Made by a program: the position numbers and the translations under genes. A DNA stretch of 64,000 nt from Pontibacter kalidii (lineage in GTDB: Bacteria; Bacteroidota; Bacteroidia; Cytophagales; Hymenobacteraceae): contig NZ_CP111080.1 of the NCBI RefSeq assembly GCF_026278245.1, positions 9,842 through 73,841 of the forward strand, read 5' to 3'. The number at the start of each line of letters is the position of its first letter. Within the stretch, counting starts at the first letter, position 1. Positions 34,933 through 43,796 of this stretch are shown here, piece by piece. The notes beneath the pieces were generated by a model. It was given only the letters and a program-made list of their open reading frames with translations. It searched no databases and was not told where the DNA came from.

Positions 34933-34988
34933 AATTCTTCTGTTTAAGATGCTGCCTTTTGCGTGACCCTGTACTTTCAGAGGCCTTC

Positions 34989-35747
34989 CTAGCTCATTCT
35001 TTCAATATACTCCAGGGCCTCTGTTACCTCTAGTTCCCGGGTGCTTACGCCCTCCCGGATATAAAAATGCGAGCGCTCACCCACGTGCACGTAGACAGGG
35101 AAGGAAGCACGTTTTACCTGTATACGACAAATGTCTTTTCCCTCAACTACCTGGAAGCTTACCTTTAACAGTGCGCAGCAGCTAGGTTCCAACACGCTTT
35201 CTACCACCTGCAGGAGGTGCTGACGAAAATTCTCGCGGCCTGAGTTTCCCAAAACCTTATAGTCTTCTTCCATTCCCCTACAGCTGCCGTCCTTGTCCAC
35301 GCCAATAAAAAGAAAGCCCCCTTGCGTGTTCATCAAGCCTGCCATTGTACTAGCTACAGCCAGCGCCGGACCAGATGAGAACTTTGATTGCCCAGGAGCT
35401 CCCAGCATTCTTGGCAGTAGGGCAACAACCTGAGTCTCTCCCACTTTAATGAGGCCCATGATTTGCCTTACGACCTGAAACTCCCTTATTGCCTGAAGCT
35501 TTTTATTACCGGTTGCTACTCTCAGGAGGAAGATTGCTAATAAGAGCCCAAGCAGCAGCCAGAGGATGTATTGCTCTGAATCTTGAAAGGAGAAGTTGCC
35601 CTGAATTATCAGGACAACTTCTCCCAGCCAAGACTTCTGCTTATGTGGCGCCTCGATGTTGCCCACAGAAAGCATCAGTGGGTATAGGGATACCATAGCA
35701 ACTGCTATCCATGCCACTATCCATAGTATTTTTGACTTTACACTCAT
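34989..35747 (-). CDS. Membrane-anchored AlbA_2 (Schlafen-like) protein
   Basis: About 252 residues from the ATG at 35747 (an upstream ATG at 35777 would add 10 residues before the membrane helix). Two hydrophobic helices occupy about residues 6-30 and 52-72. The C-terminal domain matches the AlbA_2 family: VASTMAGLMNTQGGFLFIGVDKDG, then FYIREGVSTREL at the end. AlbA_2 domains bind nucleic acid or nucleotides and are usual in regulators and defence proteins; a membrane-tethered form is unusual. It lies between two metal-resistance units, so its link to metals is unclear. Confidence 0.7.
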   Translation of the reverse strand: MSVKSKILWIVAWIAVAMVSLYPLMLSVGNIEAPHKQKSWLGEVVLIIQGNFSFQDSEQYILWLLLGLLLAIFLLRVATGNKKLQAIREFQVVRQIMGLIKVGETQVVALLPRMLGAPGQSKFSSGPALAVASTMAGLMNTQGGFLFIGVDKDGSCRGMEEDYKVLGNSGRENFRQHLLQVVESVLEPSCCALLKVSFQVVEGKDICRIQVKRASFPVYVHVGERSHFYIREGVSTRELEVTEALEYIERMS

Positions 35748-35927
35748 TCTTCCACATACTACACGGTGAAGAAGCACGCTCTACAAGCTCATTCGGTTAC
35801 CTGCGCGGGACATAAACGACTTATTCACTACCTTGGAAGAAGCTCTTGCGGCTAACTCTTCCACCATGTTCTCTTCCTGAAGAAAGTGAAAACGGCACGG
35901 ATACTGAGCGCTTAGCCCCTTTGATTG

Positions 35928-35969
35928 CCTGCAATAGGTTTCTCTGCAGGCAGAGAAACCTATTGCAGG
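35928..35969 (-). terminator. Long perfect hairpin after the czc operon
   Basis: A 19-base perfect stem, CCTGCAATAGGTTTCTCTG (35928-35946) with its exact complement at 35951-35969, closed by a 4-base loop. It begins 8 bases beyond the czcB stop, so a terminator or 3' stabiliser for the efflux operon is likely, although there is no T-run. Confidence 0.7.
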
Positions 35970-35976
35970 TCCAGGT

Positions 35977-37185
35977 TTAATGATGTCCGCCCTCGTCCTC
36001 TGAATTGCGCATCTTCGAGAGCAGTGAATAGGCTCCTTTGGTGACGAAATTTGCTGAGGCCGTATCTACACCGGCAGGAAGCGCCACCTGCACGTAACCG
36101 CTCTCTGCCACGCCTTTTTCTATCGGTACCATCCTGAAGCGCTTCATGACTGCCTCACCTTCTTTCTCCTCTCCTGTGAAGAGGAAGATGTAGTCATTCC
36201 CCGCATCCTGGACCACAGCCGTTTCCGGTAAGGCTAATACCTGCTGTCCGTTAAGCTCGACATTGGCCTTCACAAACATCCCCGGAGTCAGCTCTTTGTC
36301 CTGCTCTTTCATCTGAGCCAGTACCTGAATCGTTCGCTCCTGGCTTATCTCTTTGCCAATAAGGTGAATCGTGGCCACACGCTGCGCCGCCTGCTCATTT
36401 GGCAAGGCGTACCAGACAGGCTGCCCAACTTTTAAGGCAGCTACATCTTTTTCAAATACAGTAAGCTCCACAAACATTTTATCTGTATCCGCTATCCGGA
36501 ACAGCACATCCGTGGGGGCGACATACTGGCCGACACTTGCGTTTATGAATGTGACATACCCATCAATGGGGGCATATATGGGAAGTATACGGCTAATACC
36601 GCCCGCTCTTAGGGAGCTTGGATTGACTCCGATAATCCTTAGCTTTTCCTCCAATCCCTGCACACGTGCCTGCAGGCTTCTGTATTCGGCTGTTGTCTGC
36701 TGGAAGGTCTTGGCGGCCGTTACTTGTTCTTCCGCCAGTTCCTTCTGCCTTTGGTATTCCTGCTCCATAAAGCCTAACCTACTTTTTGCCTCCAGGTAAT
36801 CCTGTTGCAGGGTCACAAAATCAGGGTTCTCGATCCTGGCGATCAGCTGCCCTTTCTTCACGCGCTCCCCTTCCAGCAGACTGGTACCCTTGACGAATCC
36901 CCCCATAGGGGCGCTCACCGAGGCCGTGCTCTGAGGTGGTACTTCCAATTGCCCCGTCACAACGAGGCCTTTGCTGAGGTTGCGCATTTCCGGCTTGCCC
37001 AGCGCAATGCCTGCCACCCGGTACTGCTCCGCGGTCAGTTCCGCTACGTTGGGGTTTTCCTCTTCACCGTGGCCAGCTTCCTGCTCCTGTTCTGCTTCAT
37101 GGGTAGGGGCAGTTTCCTCATTGCACGAGGAGAAAAACAGTAAGCCTGCGATAAAAAATAGATTTATGTTCAGAATCCTTTTCAT
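35977..37185 (-). CDS. czcB: RND efflux periplasmic adaptor (CzcB/CusB-like)
   Basis: A lipoprotein of about 402 residues (lipobox FFSSC; start at ATG 37185, with a less likely ATG 9 bases upstream). Membrane-fusion signatures are VSAPMGGFVKGTSLLEGERVKKGQ (lipoyl half-motif), a coiled-coil hairpin (about residues 130-195), the second lipoyl half IYAPIDGYVTFINASVGQYV, and a beta-barrel. A His/Glu-rich segment near the N-terminus and a C-terminal GGHH may bind metal. It links the inner-membrane pump to the outer-membrane channel. czcA lies 20 bases upstream on the same strand. Confidence 0.93.
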   Translation of the reverse strand: MKRILNINLFFIAGLLFFSSCNEETAPTHEAEQEQEAGHGEEENPNVAELTAEQYRVAGIALGKPEMRNLSKGLVVTGQLEVPPQSTASVSAPMGGFVKGTSLLEGERVKKGQLIARIENPDFVTLQQDYLEAKSRLGFMEQEYQRQKELAEEQVTAAKTFQQTTAEYRSLQARVQGLEEKLRIIGVNPSSLRAGGISRILPIYAPIDGYVTFINASVGQYVAPTDVLFRIADTDKMFVELTVFEKDVAALKVGQPVWYALPNEQAAQRVATIHLIGKEISQERTIQVLAQMKEQDKELTPGMFVKANVELNGQQVLALPETAVVQDAGNDYIFLFTGEEKEGEAVMKRFRMVPIEKGVAESGYVQVALPAGVDTASANFVTKGAYSLLSKMRNSEDEGGHH

Positions 37186-37214
37186 GTGGGACAAATTCAG
37201 CTTTAAAGTTTTTA

Positions 37215-40200
37215 TTATTGGTTTTCTATCAGGAAGTTCAGCTCGATGACTGCCCTGTCGTACTGGTAGAGGGTATCCAGGTAATTGGTCCTGATGGCCA
37301 ATGCCCTGTTCAGGCTAAGGATGTAGTCCTGGTAGTTAATTTCCCCTGCGCGATAAGCCCGGGTAGCCTGGTTGATGATTAGCTCTGCCTGTGGCAGGGC
37401 TGTCTGCTCATAATAGTCCAGGCTACCCTGCAGCTTCAGCGCCTGCTGAAGTGCACCCTCTACGTCTGCCCGCAGCTCGTTTTGTGTATCCTGTAGGTTC
37501 ATTTGAGCTGCGTCTGCCTGTATCCTAGCCGCCTCTATACGACTCCTCTGTGGCTTTGCCCACAGTGGGATGGCCACGCCGAAGGACACCTCCTGGGGCG
37601 CCTCGAACTCCTCTCCCCCCCTTTTTCCATGATTCCCGGCAATGGTTCGGTTCGTATAGCCCAGCTGTAGGTCCGGCAGTAGCCTGGACCGCTCCAATTT
37701 GGTTTCCGCCTGCCGCACCTCGACCTGTTGGCGGGCCAGTCGGAGCCGCGGATTCCGCTCCAGCATTTCCTCGGTTATGCCTGGCAGGGGCAAGCGGCTG
37801 AGTACCGTGTCTGCCGTGGCTACCAGCGTGTCGGTTGCCAGCAAGGCCTGCAGGCGCTCCTGGAACACGGCCCTGTCGGCCTCCGCCTGAAAGACGCTGT
37901 TGCGCACTTCCGACAGCTGCGTCTCGGCCGTCACCTGCTCCAGCAGGTGAGTCTCACCGGTCCGGAGCCTGACCTGGGCGGCCCGGAGGAAAGCTGTGTA
38001 CAGGCTATCCTGATAGGTGAGCAAGCTGAGTCGGGAGCGTGCATAGACTATTCCGTAGTAGTTGAGCCTCACGTCGCGGACGACTTCCCGCTGGCGCTGG
38101 GTCAGGCCGATCCTGCTTGCCTGGGTGAGTTCCCCGGCAAGCTTTGCCTGTCTGGCATAAAGAGTCGGAAAGGCAAACGTCTGCAACACAGAAACCTCAG
38201 TGTCATACTCTCCAGACTGTAGCTTACCGGTGGAGTACTGCAGCTGCGTCTTATTGATGTCCCAGGCTGCCCCTTTGAGCGACTGGCTCCTCTTGACGCC
38301 AAGCCTGGCGGCCTCTACGGAGGGGTTTCGGTTAATTGCCTTGGCAACGGCCTCATCGAGCGTGTACACTTCTACCGGATGCTGCTGCTGGGCCTGTGCC
38401 GGCTGCGCCCTGCCCATAAGCAGGGCAACCGTGGCCAAAACCGTCACTATCGCGGTTGCCGGAAATCCACTGTCACTTGCTTTGCGTTGCTTTCTGCTGG
38501 AGAGATACCCTTCGATGAGAATATAAAGCACGGGCAGCACCACCAGCGTCAGCATGGTGGAGGTGATAAGCCCTCCGATCACTACCGTGGCCAGTGGTTT
38601 TTGCACCTCAGCCCCTGCCGTGTTGGAGAGCGCCATCGGCAAAAAGCCAAGGGAGGCCACCGCAGCCGTCATCAGCACGGGGCGAAGACGTGTGGAGGTG
38701 CCGTTGAGCACCACATCCCGCAGGCTCAGGCTATTGTGCTCCTTGCGCTGTCGGTTGAATTCAGCGATGAGCACAATACCGTTTAACACTGCCACCCCGA
38801 ACAAGGCAATGAAACCCACACCGGCCGATATGCTGAAGGGCATATCCCTCAGCCACAGGGCCAGTACGCCCCCGATGGCCGACAGCGGTATGGCAGTGAA
38901 GATGAGCAGCGAGTGGCGCACGGAGCCGAAGGTGAAATACAACAGTAGGAATATCAGCGCCAAGGCAGCCGGAACAGCCACCGAGAGCCGCTTGTTGGCT
39001 TCCTGCAGGTTCTCAAACTGCCCCCCATACGTGACAAAGTAGCCCGTGGGAAGCTGCACCTGCCGGTCTATTTTCTGCTGCACCTCCTCCACCACGCTGG
39101 CGACATCCCGCCCCCGGACGTTAAACCCCACGATGATGCGGCGCTTGGCGTCCTCGCGCTGTATCTGGTTTGGCCCTTGCCGAAACACAATGTCTGCCAC
39201 TTGCTCTAGGGGCACCTGTACCCCATTCGGTGTAGTGACAAAGAGCTGCCGCACATCGGCTATGTCCTGTCTGTTCTCGTGCGTGAGCCGCACGACCAGG
39301 TCGAAGCGGCGGTCTCCCTCGTAGACCATCCCGGCGCTTTGGCCGGCAAAGGCCGCGTTGATGGCTTGGTTCACCGTCTCCACGTCCAAGCCGAACCTGG
39401 CTATCTGATCCCGTTTGATGTCCACCACGATCTGCGGCAGGCCGGACACCTGCTCCAGGTACAGGTCCTCGGCCCCCTGCACGGTGGACACGATGCTGCC
39501 AACCTCTTGGGACAGCCGGGTCAGCTCCTGCAGGTCCTCTCCAAAGATCTTGATGCCCACGTCCTGGCGCACCCCGGAGATCAGCTCGTTGGAGCGCAGC
39601 TGGATTGGCTGTGAAACGCCAAAGGTAACTCCCGGTATGGCCTCCAGCGCCTCTGTCATTTTGTTGGCCAGCTCCTCCCGTGTCTCCGCACTGGTCCACT
39701 CCTCCTTGTCTTTTAAGGTAATGGTCACGTCGGCGGACTCCATCGGCATGGGGTCTGTCGGTATCTCTGCCGCGCCGATTTTGCTGATCACATCTTTAAC
39801 CTCAGGAAACTGCTCTTTCAGGATACGGGAAGCCAAGGTTACTTTTTCAATCGTCTCAGACAAAGAGCTCCCGGTCAGCAGCCTTGTCTCCAGCGCAAAA
39901 TCGCCCTCCTCCAGGGTGGGGATAAACTCGCTGCCCATGCGGGAGAAAAGCACCAGGCTCAGGGCAAACAAACCTACGGCTATGGCCAAAACAAGTGCCT
40001 TGAAGCGAAGCGCTCCATGGATGATCGGAGTATAGAGCCGCTGGAAGAAATCCATCATGCGGTCGGAGATGGTGCGCTTGTGTGTAATGTTCTTGTTCAG
40101 CAGCAGTGCCGACATCATGGGCACGTAGGTGAGCGAGAGGATGAAGGCCCCGAGTATGGCAAAGGAAACAGTCAGCGCCATGGGCCTAAACATCTTGCCC

Positions 40201-41603
40201 TCTATACCAACCAGCGCGAGTATCGGCAGGTACACGATCAAAATGATGATCTCGCCAAAAGCAGCGGCGGAGCGGATTTTCCGCGCCGATTCGTACACCT
40301 CCTCATCCATTTGCGCCTGCGTCAGCCTGCCTTTGCTGCGCAGCCCCAGGTGGTGCATGGTCGCCTCCACGATGATGACGGCCCCGTCGACGATAAGGCC
40401 AAAGTCGATGGCTCCCAGGCTCATCAGGTTACCTGTCACGCCGAACAGGTTCATCAGGATGATGGCAAAGAGCATGGCCAGCGGAATGACAGAGGCTACC
40501 ACCAACCCTGCGCGGAAGTTTCCCAGGAAGAGCACCAGCACGAAAATTACGATCAATGCCCCTTCAATCAGGTTTTTCTCCACTGTGCCGATGGCGCGCC
40601 CGATCAGCTCGCTCCGGTCGAGAAACGCCTGGATCTCCACGCCCTCGGGCAGTGACTTCCTTATCTGTTCGAGCCGCTCTTTGACCCGGTCCACCACCTG
40701 GTTGGTGTTCTCGCCCTTGAGCAGCATCACAATACCGCCCACGGCCTCCCCTGTGGCGTCCGTAAGGGCACCGTAGCGGTTGGCACTGCCGAAGCGTACC
40801 TGGGCAATGTCAGAGATTAGCACAGGAGTTCCATTGGCAGTGTTAGTGACCACGACCTTCTTGACCTCATCCAGGCTGCTGATAAGCCCCTCGCTGCGGA
40901 TAAAGTAGGCGTTGGGTTTTTTGTCGATGTAAGCCCCACCCGTGTTCTGGTTGTTGCGCTCCATCGCAGCCAACACGTCACTGATGCTCAGGTTATAGCT
41001 GCGGAGCCTGGCAGGGTCGATGGCCACTTCATACTGCTTCACAAAGCCCCCGAAGCTGTTAACCTCCGCCACGCCGGGCGTTCCGAGAAGCTGCCGTCTG
41101 ATGATCCAGTCCTGGATGGTACGCAGCTCCATCGCGTCATACTGCTTCTCATAACCAGGCTTGGGATGCACGACGTACTGGTAGATCTCGCCCAAGCCTG
41201 TGGAAATGGGGGCCATCTCCGGGCTGCCTATGGCTGGGGGTATGATGTTTTTGGCCTCCACGAGCCGCTCGCTCACCTGCTGGCGGGCCCAGTAAATGTC
41301 CACATTGTCTTCAAACACAATGGTCACCACCGAGAGGCCGAAGCGGGAAATGGAGCGCACCTCCTCAATATCGGCGATGGTGGACATGGTCTGCTCCACC
41401 GGGAAGCTGATGAGGCGCTCTACTTCTTGGGCTGCCAGGGAGGGGCTGGTGGTAATCACCTGCACTTGGTTGTTGGTGATGTCGGGTACGGCATCGATGG
41501 GCAGCTGCGTGACGGAATAGCTGCCCCAGACAACAAGCGCAAGGGTGAAGATACCGATGATGAACTTGTTGTAAATGGAGAAATGTATAATGCGGTCAAG
41601 CAT
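37215..41603 (-). CDS. czcA: CzcA heavy-metal RND pump fused to a CzcC/TolC-like channel
   Basis: A 1,462-residue protein. Residues 1 to about 1040 are a complete HME-type RND pump with 12 helices; the proton-relay motif DFGLIVDGAVIIVE has Asp400, Asp406 and Glu413, as in CzcA (divalent cations) and unlike copper/silver CusA. A linker with a hydrophobic, signal-like stretch ending AQPAQAQQQ (about 1050-1075) precedes an outer-membrane efflux domain (about 1078-1462; TLDEAVAKAINRNPSVEAAR, FGVAIPLW). Such fusions occur in Bacteroidota. With czcB it makes a two-gene tripartite efflux system. Confidence 0.93.
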   Translation of the reverse strand: MLDRIIHFSIYNKFIIGIFTLALVVWGSYSVTQLPIDAVPDITNNQVQVITTSPSLAAQEVERLISFPVEQTMSTIADIEEVRSISRFGLSVVTIVFEDNVDIYWARQQVSERLVEAKNIIPPAIGSPEMAPISTGLGEIYQYVVHPKPGYEKQYDAMELRTIQDWIIRRQLLGTPGVAEVNSFGGFVKQYEVAIDPARLRSYNLSISDVLAAMERNNQNTGGAYIDKKPNAYFIRSEGLISSLDEVKKVVVTNTANGTPVLISDIAQVRFGSANRYGALTDATGEAVGGIVMLLKGENTNQVVDRVKERLEQIRKSLPEGVEIQAFLDRSELIGRAIGTVEKNLIEGALIVIFVLVLFLGNFRAGLVVASVIPLAMLFAIILMNLFGVTGNLMSLGAIDFGLIVDGAVIIVEATMHHLGLRSKGRLTQAQMDEEVYESARKIRSAAAFGEIIILIVYLPILALVGIEGKMFRPMALTVSFAILGAFILSLTYVPMMSALLLNKNITHKRTISDRMMDFFQRLYTPIIHGALRFKALVLAIAVGLFALSLVLFSRMGSEFIPTLEEGDFALETRLLTGSSLSETIEKVTLASRILKEQFPEVKDVISKIGAAEIPTDPMPMESADVTITLKDKEEWTSAETREELANKMTEALEAIPGVTFGVSQPIQLRSNELISGVRQDVGIKIFGEDLQELTRLSQEVGSIVSTVQGAEDLYLEQVSGLPQIVVDIKRDQIARFGLDVETVNQAINAAFAGQSAGMVYEGDRRFDLVVRLTHENRQDIADVRQLFVTTPNGVQVPLEQVADIVFRQGPNQIQREDAKRRIIVGFNVRGRDVASVVEEVQQKIDRQVQLPTGYFVTYGGQFENLQEANKRLSVAVPAALALIFLLLYFTFGSVRHSLLIFTAIPLSAIGGVLALWLRDMPFSISAGVGFIALFGVAVLNGIVLIAEFNRQRKEHNSLSLRDVVLNGTSTRLRPVLMTAAVASLGFLPMALSNTAGAEVQKPLATVVIGGLITSTMLTLVVLPVLYILIEGYLSSRKQRKASDSGFPATAIVTVLATVALLMGRAQPAQAQQQHPVEVYTLDEAVAKAINRNPSVEAARLGVKRSQSLKGAAWDINKTQLQYSTGKLQSGEYDTEVSVLQTFAFPTLYARQAKLAGELTQASRIGLTQRQREVVRDVRLNYYGIVYARSRLSLLTYQDSLYTAFLRAAQVRLRTGETHLLEQVTAETQLSEVRNSVFQAEADRAVFQERLQALLATDTLVATADTVLSRLPLPGITEEMLERNPRLRLARQQVEVRQAETKLERSRLLPDLQLGYTNRTIAGNHGKRGGEEFEAPQEVSFGVAIPLWAKPQRSRIEAARIQADAAQMNLQDTQNELRADVEGALQQALKLQGSLDYYEQTALPQAELIINQATRAYRAGEINYQDYILSLNRALAIRTNYLDTLYQYDRAVIELNFLIENQ

Positions 41604-41635
41604 AATTAAAGTTTTTAAATCAAAATTCTGTTAGG

Positions 41636-41920
41636 TTATTTTAAATGAACAGAGAAGAAATGGTAAGCCTTGGCGATGACGGCTAAAGCGCCCAGGAGGG
41701 TGGCAGCAATCAGGACGGCCATTTTTAGCCGCCTCTGCCACTTAGGTTGCCGCCCCCGCCAGTTGTGTTGCCTATTTCTCTGCCCTGGTTTCCTTCTCTT
41801 ATTGGCTTTTTTCTTGCTTACTTTTTTCAATTCCGATTGGCAAAATGTTTTAGAATGCTCTCGTCGGGTTACTGCGTTCTGAATTCGAAGGAATAAACAG
41901 GAACAGAAGGACACGTACAT
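41636..41920 (-). CDS. Small basic membrane protein, doubtful
   Basis: A 94-residue ORF 32 bases upstream of czcA. It has a very basic middle (KKVSKKKANKRRKPG, RRLK) followed by one hydrophobic helix (MAVLIAATLLGALAVIAKAYHFF) at the C-terminus. No family is recognised. Position and strand fit the efflux operon, and a shorter start is possible. It may be a real small membrane protein or a chance frame. Confidence 0.35.
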   Translation of the reverse strand: MYVSFCSCLFLRIQNAVTRREHSKTFCQSELKKVSKKKANKRRKPGQRNRQHNWRGRQPKWQRRLKMAVLIAATLLGALAVIAKAYHFFSVHLK

Positions 41921-41971
41921 ACCAGTGCCGGTTATGTACAGGTCTGTTCACAAAAAAGAAAGGGAAACGGG

Positions 41972-42292
41972 TTAGGCTACCTTCGGCGGTTGCCAGATGG
42001 AATAGGAAAGGAAGGGGATAAAACTACTCTTGTACAGATCCACCTTCTGAATTGCCTGCTGTGGGGAGGTGTGCTCGATTACGGCTGTGCTTTGTGCCTG
42101 AAAATGGGTATGGCAGCAATGGCAGGAGCAAAATGGGGAGCATCCATCCGCAATATTATCCTGATGGTCCTGATGTGTGCCAGCCATAGCCACTGCCTGC
42201 CGTTCACTCGAAACCGCACTTGCCCTGTCCATGCATGGTTTCAGGGAAAGCGTGAGCAATAGCAGAATCAATATGGAGAGTATAAACCTCAT
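41972..42292 (-). CDS. DUF6660-type Cys/His-rich metal-operon protein
   Basis: A 106-residue exported protein with a signal sequence (MRFILSILILLLLTLSLKPC) and a cluster CSPFCSCHCCHTHF around residues 51-64, followed by a conserved C-terminal SFIPFLSYSIWQPPKVA. Such proteins (DUF6660) lie at the head of heavy-metal efflux operons in Bacteroidota, where the Cys/His cluster likely binds metal in the periplasm. It is the first gene of the czc unit. The 228 bases upstream presumably contain the promoter, but I see no clear consensus. Confidence 0.75.
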   Translation of the reverse strand: MRFILSILILLLLTLSLKPCMDRASAVSSERQAVAMAGTHQDHQDNIADGCSPFCSCHCCHTHFQAQSTAVIEHTSPQQAIQKVDLYKSSFIPFLSYSIWQPPKVA

Positions 42293-42520
42293 TCAGTGCA
42301 AAGGTAAGAGAAAAAATAATGCAATGGCATTGCGGATGTTGAAATTATTCCTATAATGATCCCTTGAAAGGGCCAATATAATGTTACGTTAGTTTACGCC
42401 TTTAAGATGGTACTTGCTAAAAGATTAAGAGTTAGCTGGTGCTAATCTATAGCTCGAGCGTTCTACGCTGCAAATTCTGCTGGTTTACACTATCCAATGA
42501 TAAAAATAGTGATAAACAAC

Positions 42521-42730
42521 CTAGCAGCAGCTTCTGCTTTGCTGAATAGGCGGGCAAGGGACTGTGCCGTAGGAGCAGTACACGCAGCAGTCCCCTGGCC
42601 TCGGTTTCAGAAGCTTCTTGCACTTTTCACACGCATAAAAGTACTGGCAGGCATCTGTGGGCATCTGCTCTTCCTTTCGATGCCCGCACTCCGGACAGGT
42701 GATAACTGAGCTTAGACTAGTCTCTCCCAT
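42521..42730 (-). CDS. GDCCVxCSY family small metal-binding protein
   Basis: A 69-residue protein with ten or more cysteines: CPECGH at residues 12-17, CEKCKK, the family signature GDCCVYCSYGTVPCPPIQ and a terminal SCC. Proteins with this signature follow mercury transport genes in several phyla and probably bind metal. It begins 2 bases after the merTP stop on the same strand, so it is the third gene of the ArsR-MerTP operon. Confidence 0.85.
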   Translation of the reverse strand: MGETSLSSVITCPECGHRKEEQMPTDACQYFYACEKCKKLLKPRPGDCCVYCSYGTVPCPPIQQSRSCC

Positions 42731-42732
42731 GC

Positions 42733-43338
42733 TTACTTCTTCTTAGCTACCTCCACTGTATAGCCCGTCTTTTTAGCCGCCTGTAGGATATCCAAGGGCT
42801 TCACCCTTGTGCTGTCGTAGGAGATGGTGGCGCTTCCAGCCTTGTACGAGGTGCTCACATGAAAGACTCCCGGCACCTCGCCTATCACCTGGCTCACCTG
42901 CGCCTCACAGCCCGCACAGGTCATTCCCTCCACTTTCAGTTCCATTGTCTGCTTAATGTCGCCCTCGGCACCGTTGGCTATCGGATTTGTTTGCCCATAG
43001 AAAGCACCTGCATAATTTGGGAAGGTAAGCAGAAGCAACGCAAGGCAACTCACCAATAGCAACACCCTGTTCGACTTCCAGAATGAGAACTTATCATTTT
43101 GCTCACAGTCGCAGCTAGAGGCTGACCTGCCCGGTTTCAGACGTTGATACCACGCCAAGCCCAGGACTGCGATGGTAATGCCTATCAGATACGGCCTGAG
43201 TGGTTCAACCCAGTCAAAAGAAGAAGCAACCCCTGTGGCACCTACCATTACGGCCAGCAGCGGTGTGATGCAGCAAAGAGAGGCCGTAAATGCAGCCACT
43301 ATGCTGCTACCCGCAAGCTTAGATGAAGTATTTCTCAT
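42733..43338 (-). CDS. merTP: Mercuric transport fusion protein MerTP
   Basis: A 201-residue fusion. Residues 1-115 are MerT-like with three membrane helices and the Cys pair in ASLCCITPLL; residues about 130-201 are a MerP-like heavy-metal domain with GMTCAGC. It moves Hg(II), and perhaps other soft metals, into the cytoplasm for detoxification. An intervening SSCDC may be a third metal ligand set. It follows the ArsR-family regulator by 5 bases. No merA is visible in the window, so the downstream fate of the imported metal is unexplained. Confidence 0.92.
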   Translation of the reverse strand: MRNTSSKLAGSSIVAAFTASLCCITPLLAVMVGATGVASSFDWVEPLRPYLIGITIAVLGLAWYQRLKPGRSASSCDCEQNDKFSFWKSNRVLLLVSCLALLLLTFPNYAGAFYGQTNPIANGAEGDIKQTMELKVEGMTCAGCEAQVSQVIGEVPGVFHVSTSYKAGSATISYDSTRVKPLDILQAAKKTGYTVEVAKKK

Positions 43339-43343
43339 TTCAC

Positions 43344-43721
43344 TTAGTTTGTTTTTATTTCTATTTCCCTGATGATTAGCTCCAACAGGGGCTTTATTAC
43401 TTCCTGGCGCTCCTGCTTTAGGGAATAGAACACGGTCTGCCCTACCTTCTTACTTTGGATGATGTTAGCATCCTTGAGCTTGCGCAGGTGCTGCGAGACA
43501 GCGGGCATGGTCATTTGCAGCACGTCGCTTAGATCACAGACGCACAGCGATTCCTCCTGCTCCAACAGGTATAGTAGCTTAAGCCTTGTCTCACTCCCTG
43601 CCAGGCTAAAGACCTGGCTCAGGGTCTGTATCATACCGGCTGCAGTCTCCAGCCGATCAGAGCATAGTTGCAGTCTTTCTTTATTGGTGTAAACCCGAAT
43701 ACATAACTTCTCTTCTTCCAT
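43344..43721 (-). CDS. ArsR/SmtB-family metal-responsive repressor
   Basis: About 125 residues from the ATG at 43721. An ATG at 43736 lies before the expected transcription start and is rejected. The winged helix-turn-helix includes SETRLKLLYLLEQEESLCVCDLSD with the metal-sensing CVC, the recognition helix TMPAVSQHLRKLKDANI and a wing. It is the first gene of the MerTP operon and its own operator lies in its promoter, so autoregulated derepression by mercury-like metals is expected. Confidence 0.9.
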   Translation of the reverse strand: MEEEKLCIRVYTNKERLQLCSDRLETAAGMIQTLSQVFSLAGSETRLKLLYLLEQEESLCVCDLSDVLQMTMPAVSQHLRKLKDANIIQSKKVGQTVFYSLKQERQEVIKPLLELIIREIEIKTN

Positions 43722-43737
43722 AGCAATTTCTGTCAAG

Positions 43738-43769
43738 CAAATTTAATAAATGATAAGTATTTAAGCAAG
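43738..43769 (-). promoter_or_regulatory. Bacteroidota promoter of the mer operon
   Basis: On the minus strand: -33 element CTTG (43766-43769), 20-base spacer, -7 element TAAATTTG (43738-43745), fully matching TTG-n19-21-TAnnTTTG. The transcription start would be near 43731, upstream of the ATG at 43721. Confidence 0.75.
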
Positions 43770-43782
43770 TACTTAAATACTT
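43755..43782. promoter_or_regulatory. Operator palindrome of the mer ArsR repressor
   Basis: AAGTATTTAAG (43755-43765) and its exact complement CTTAAATACTT (43772-43782) with a 6-base centre. It overlaps the -33 box and spacer of the mer promoter, the right place for repression by the ArsR-family protein. Confidence 0.75.
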
Positions 43783-43796
43783 GCAAATGTTACTCA

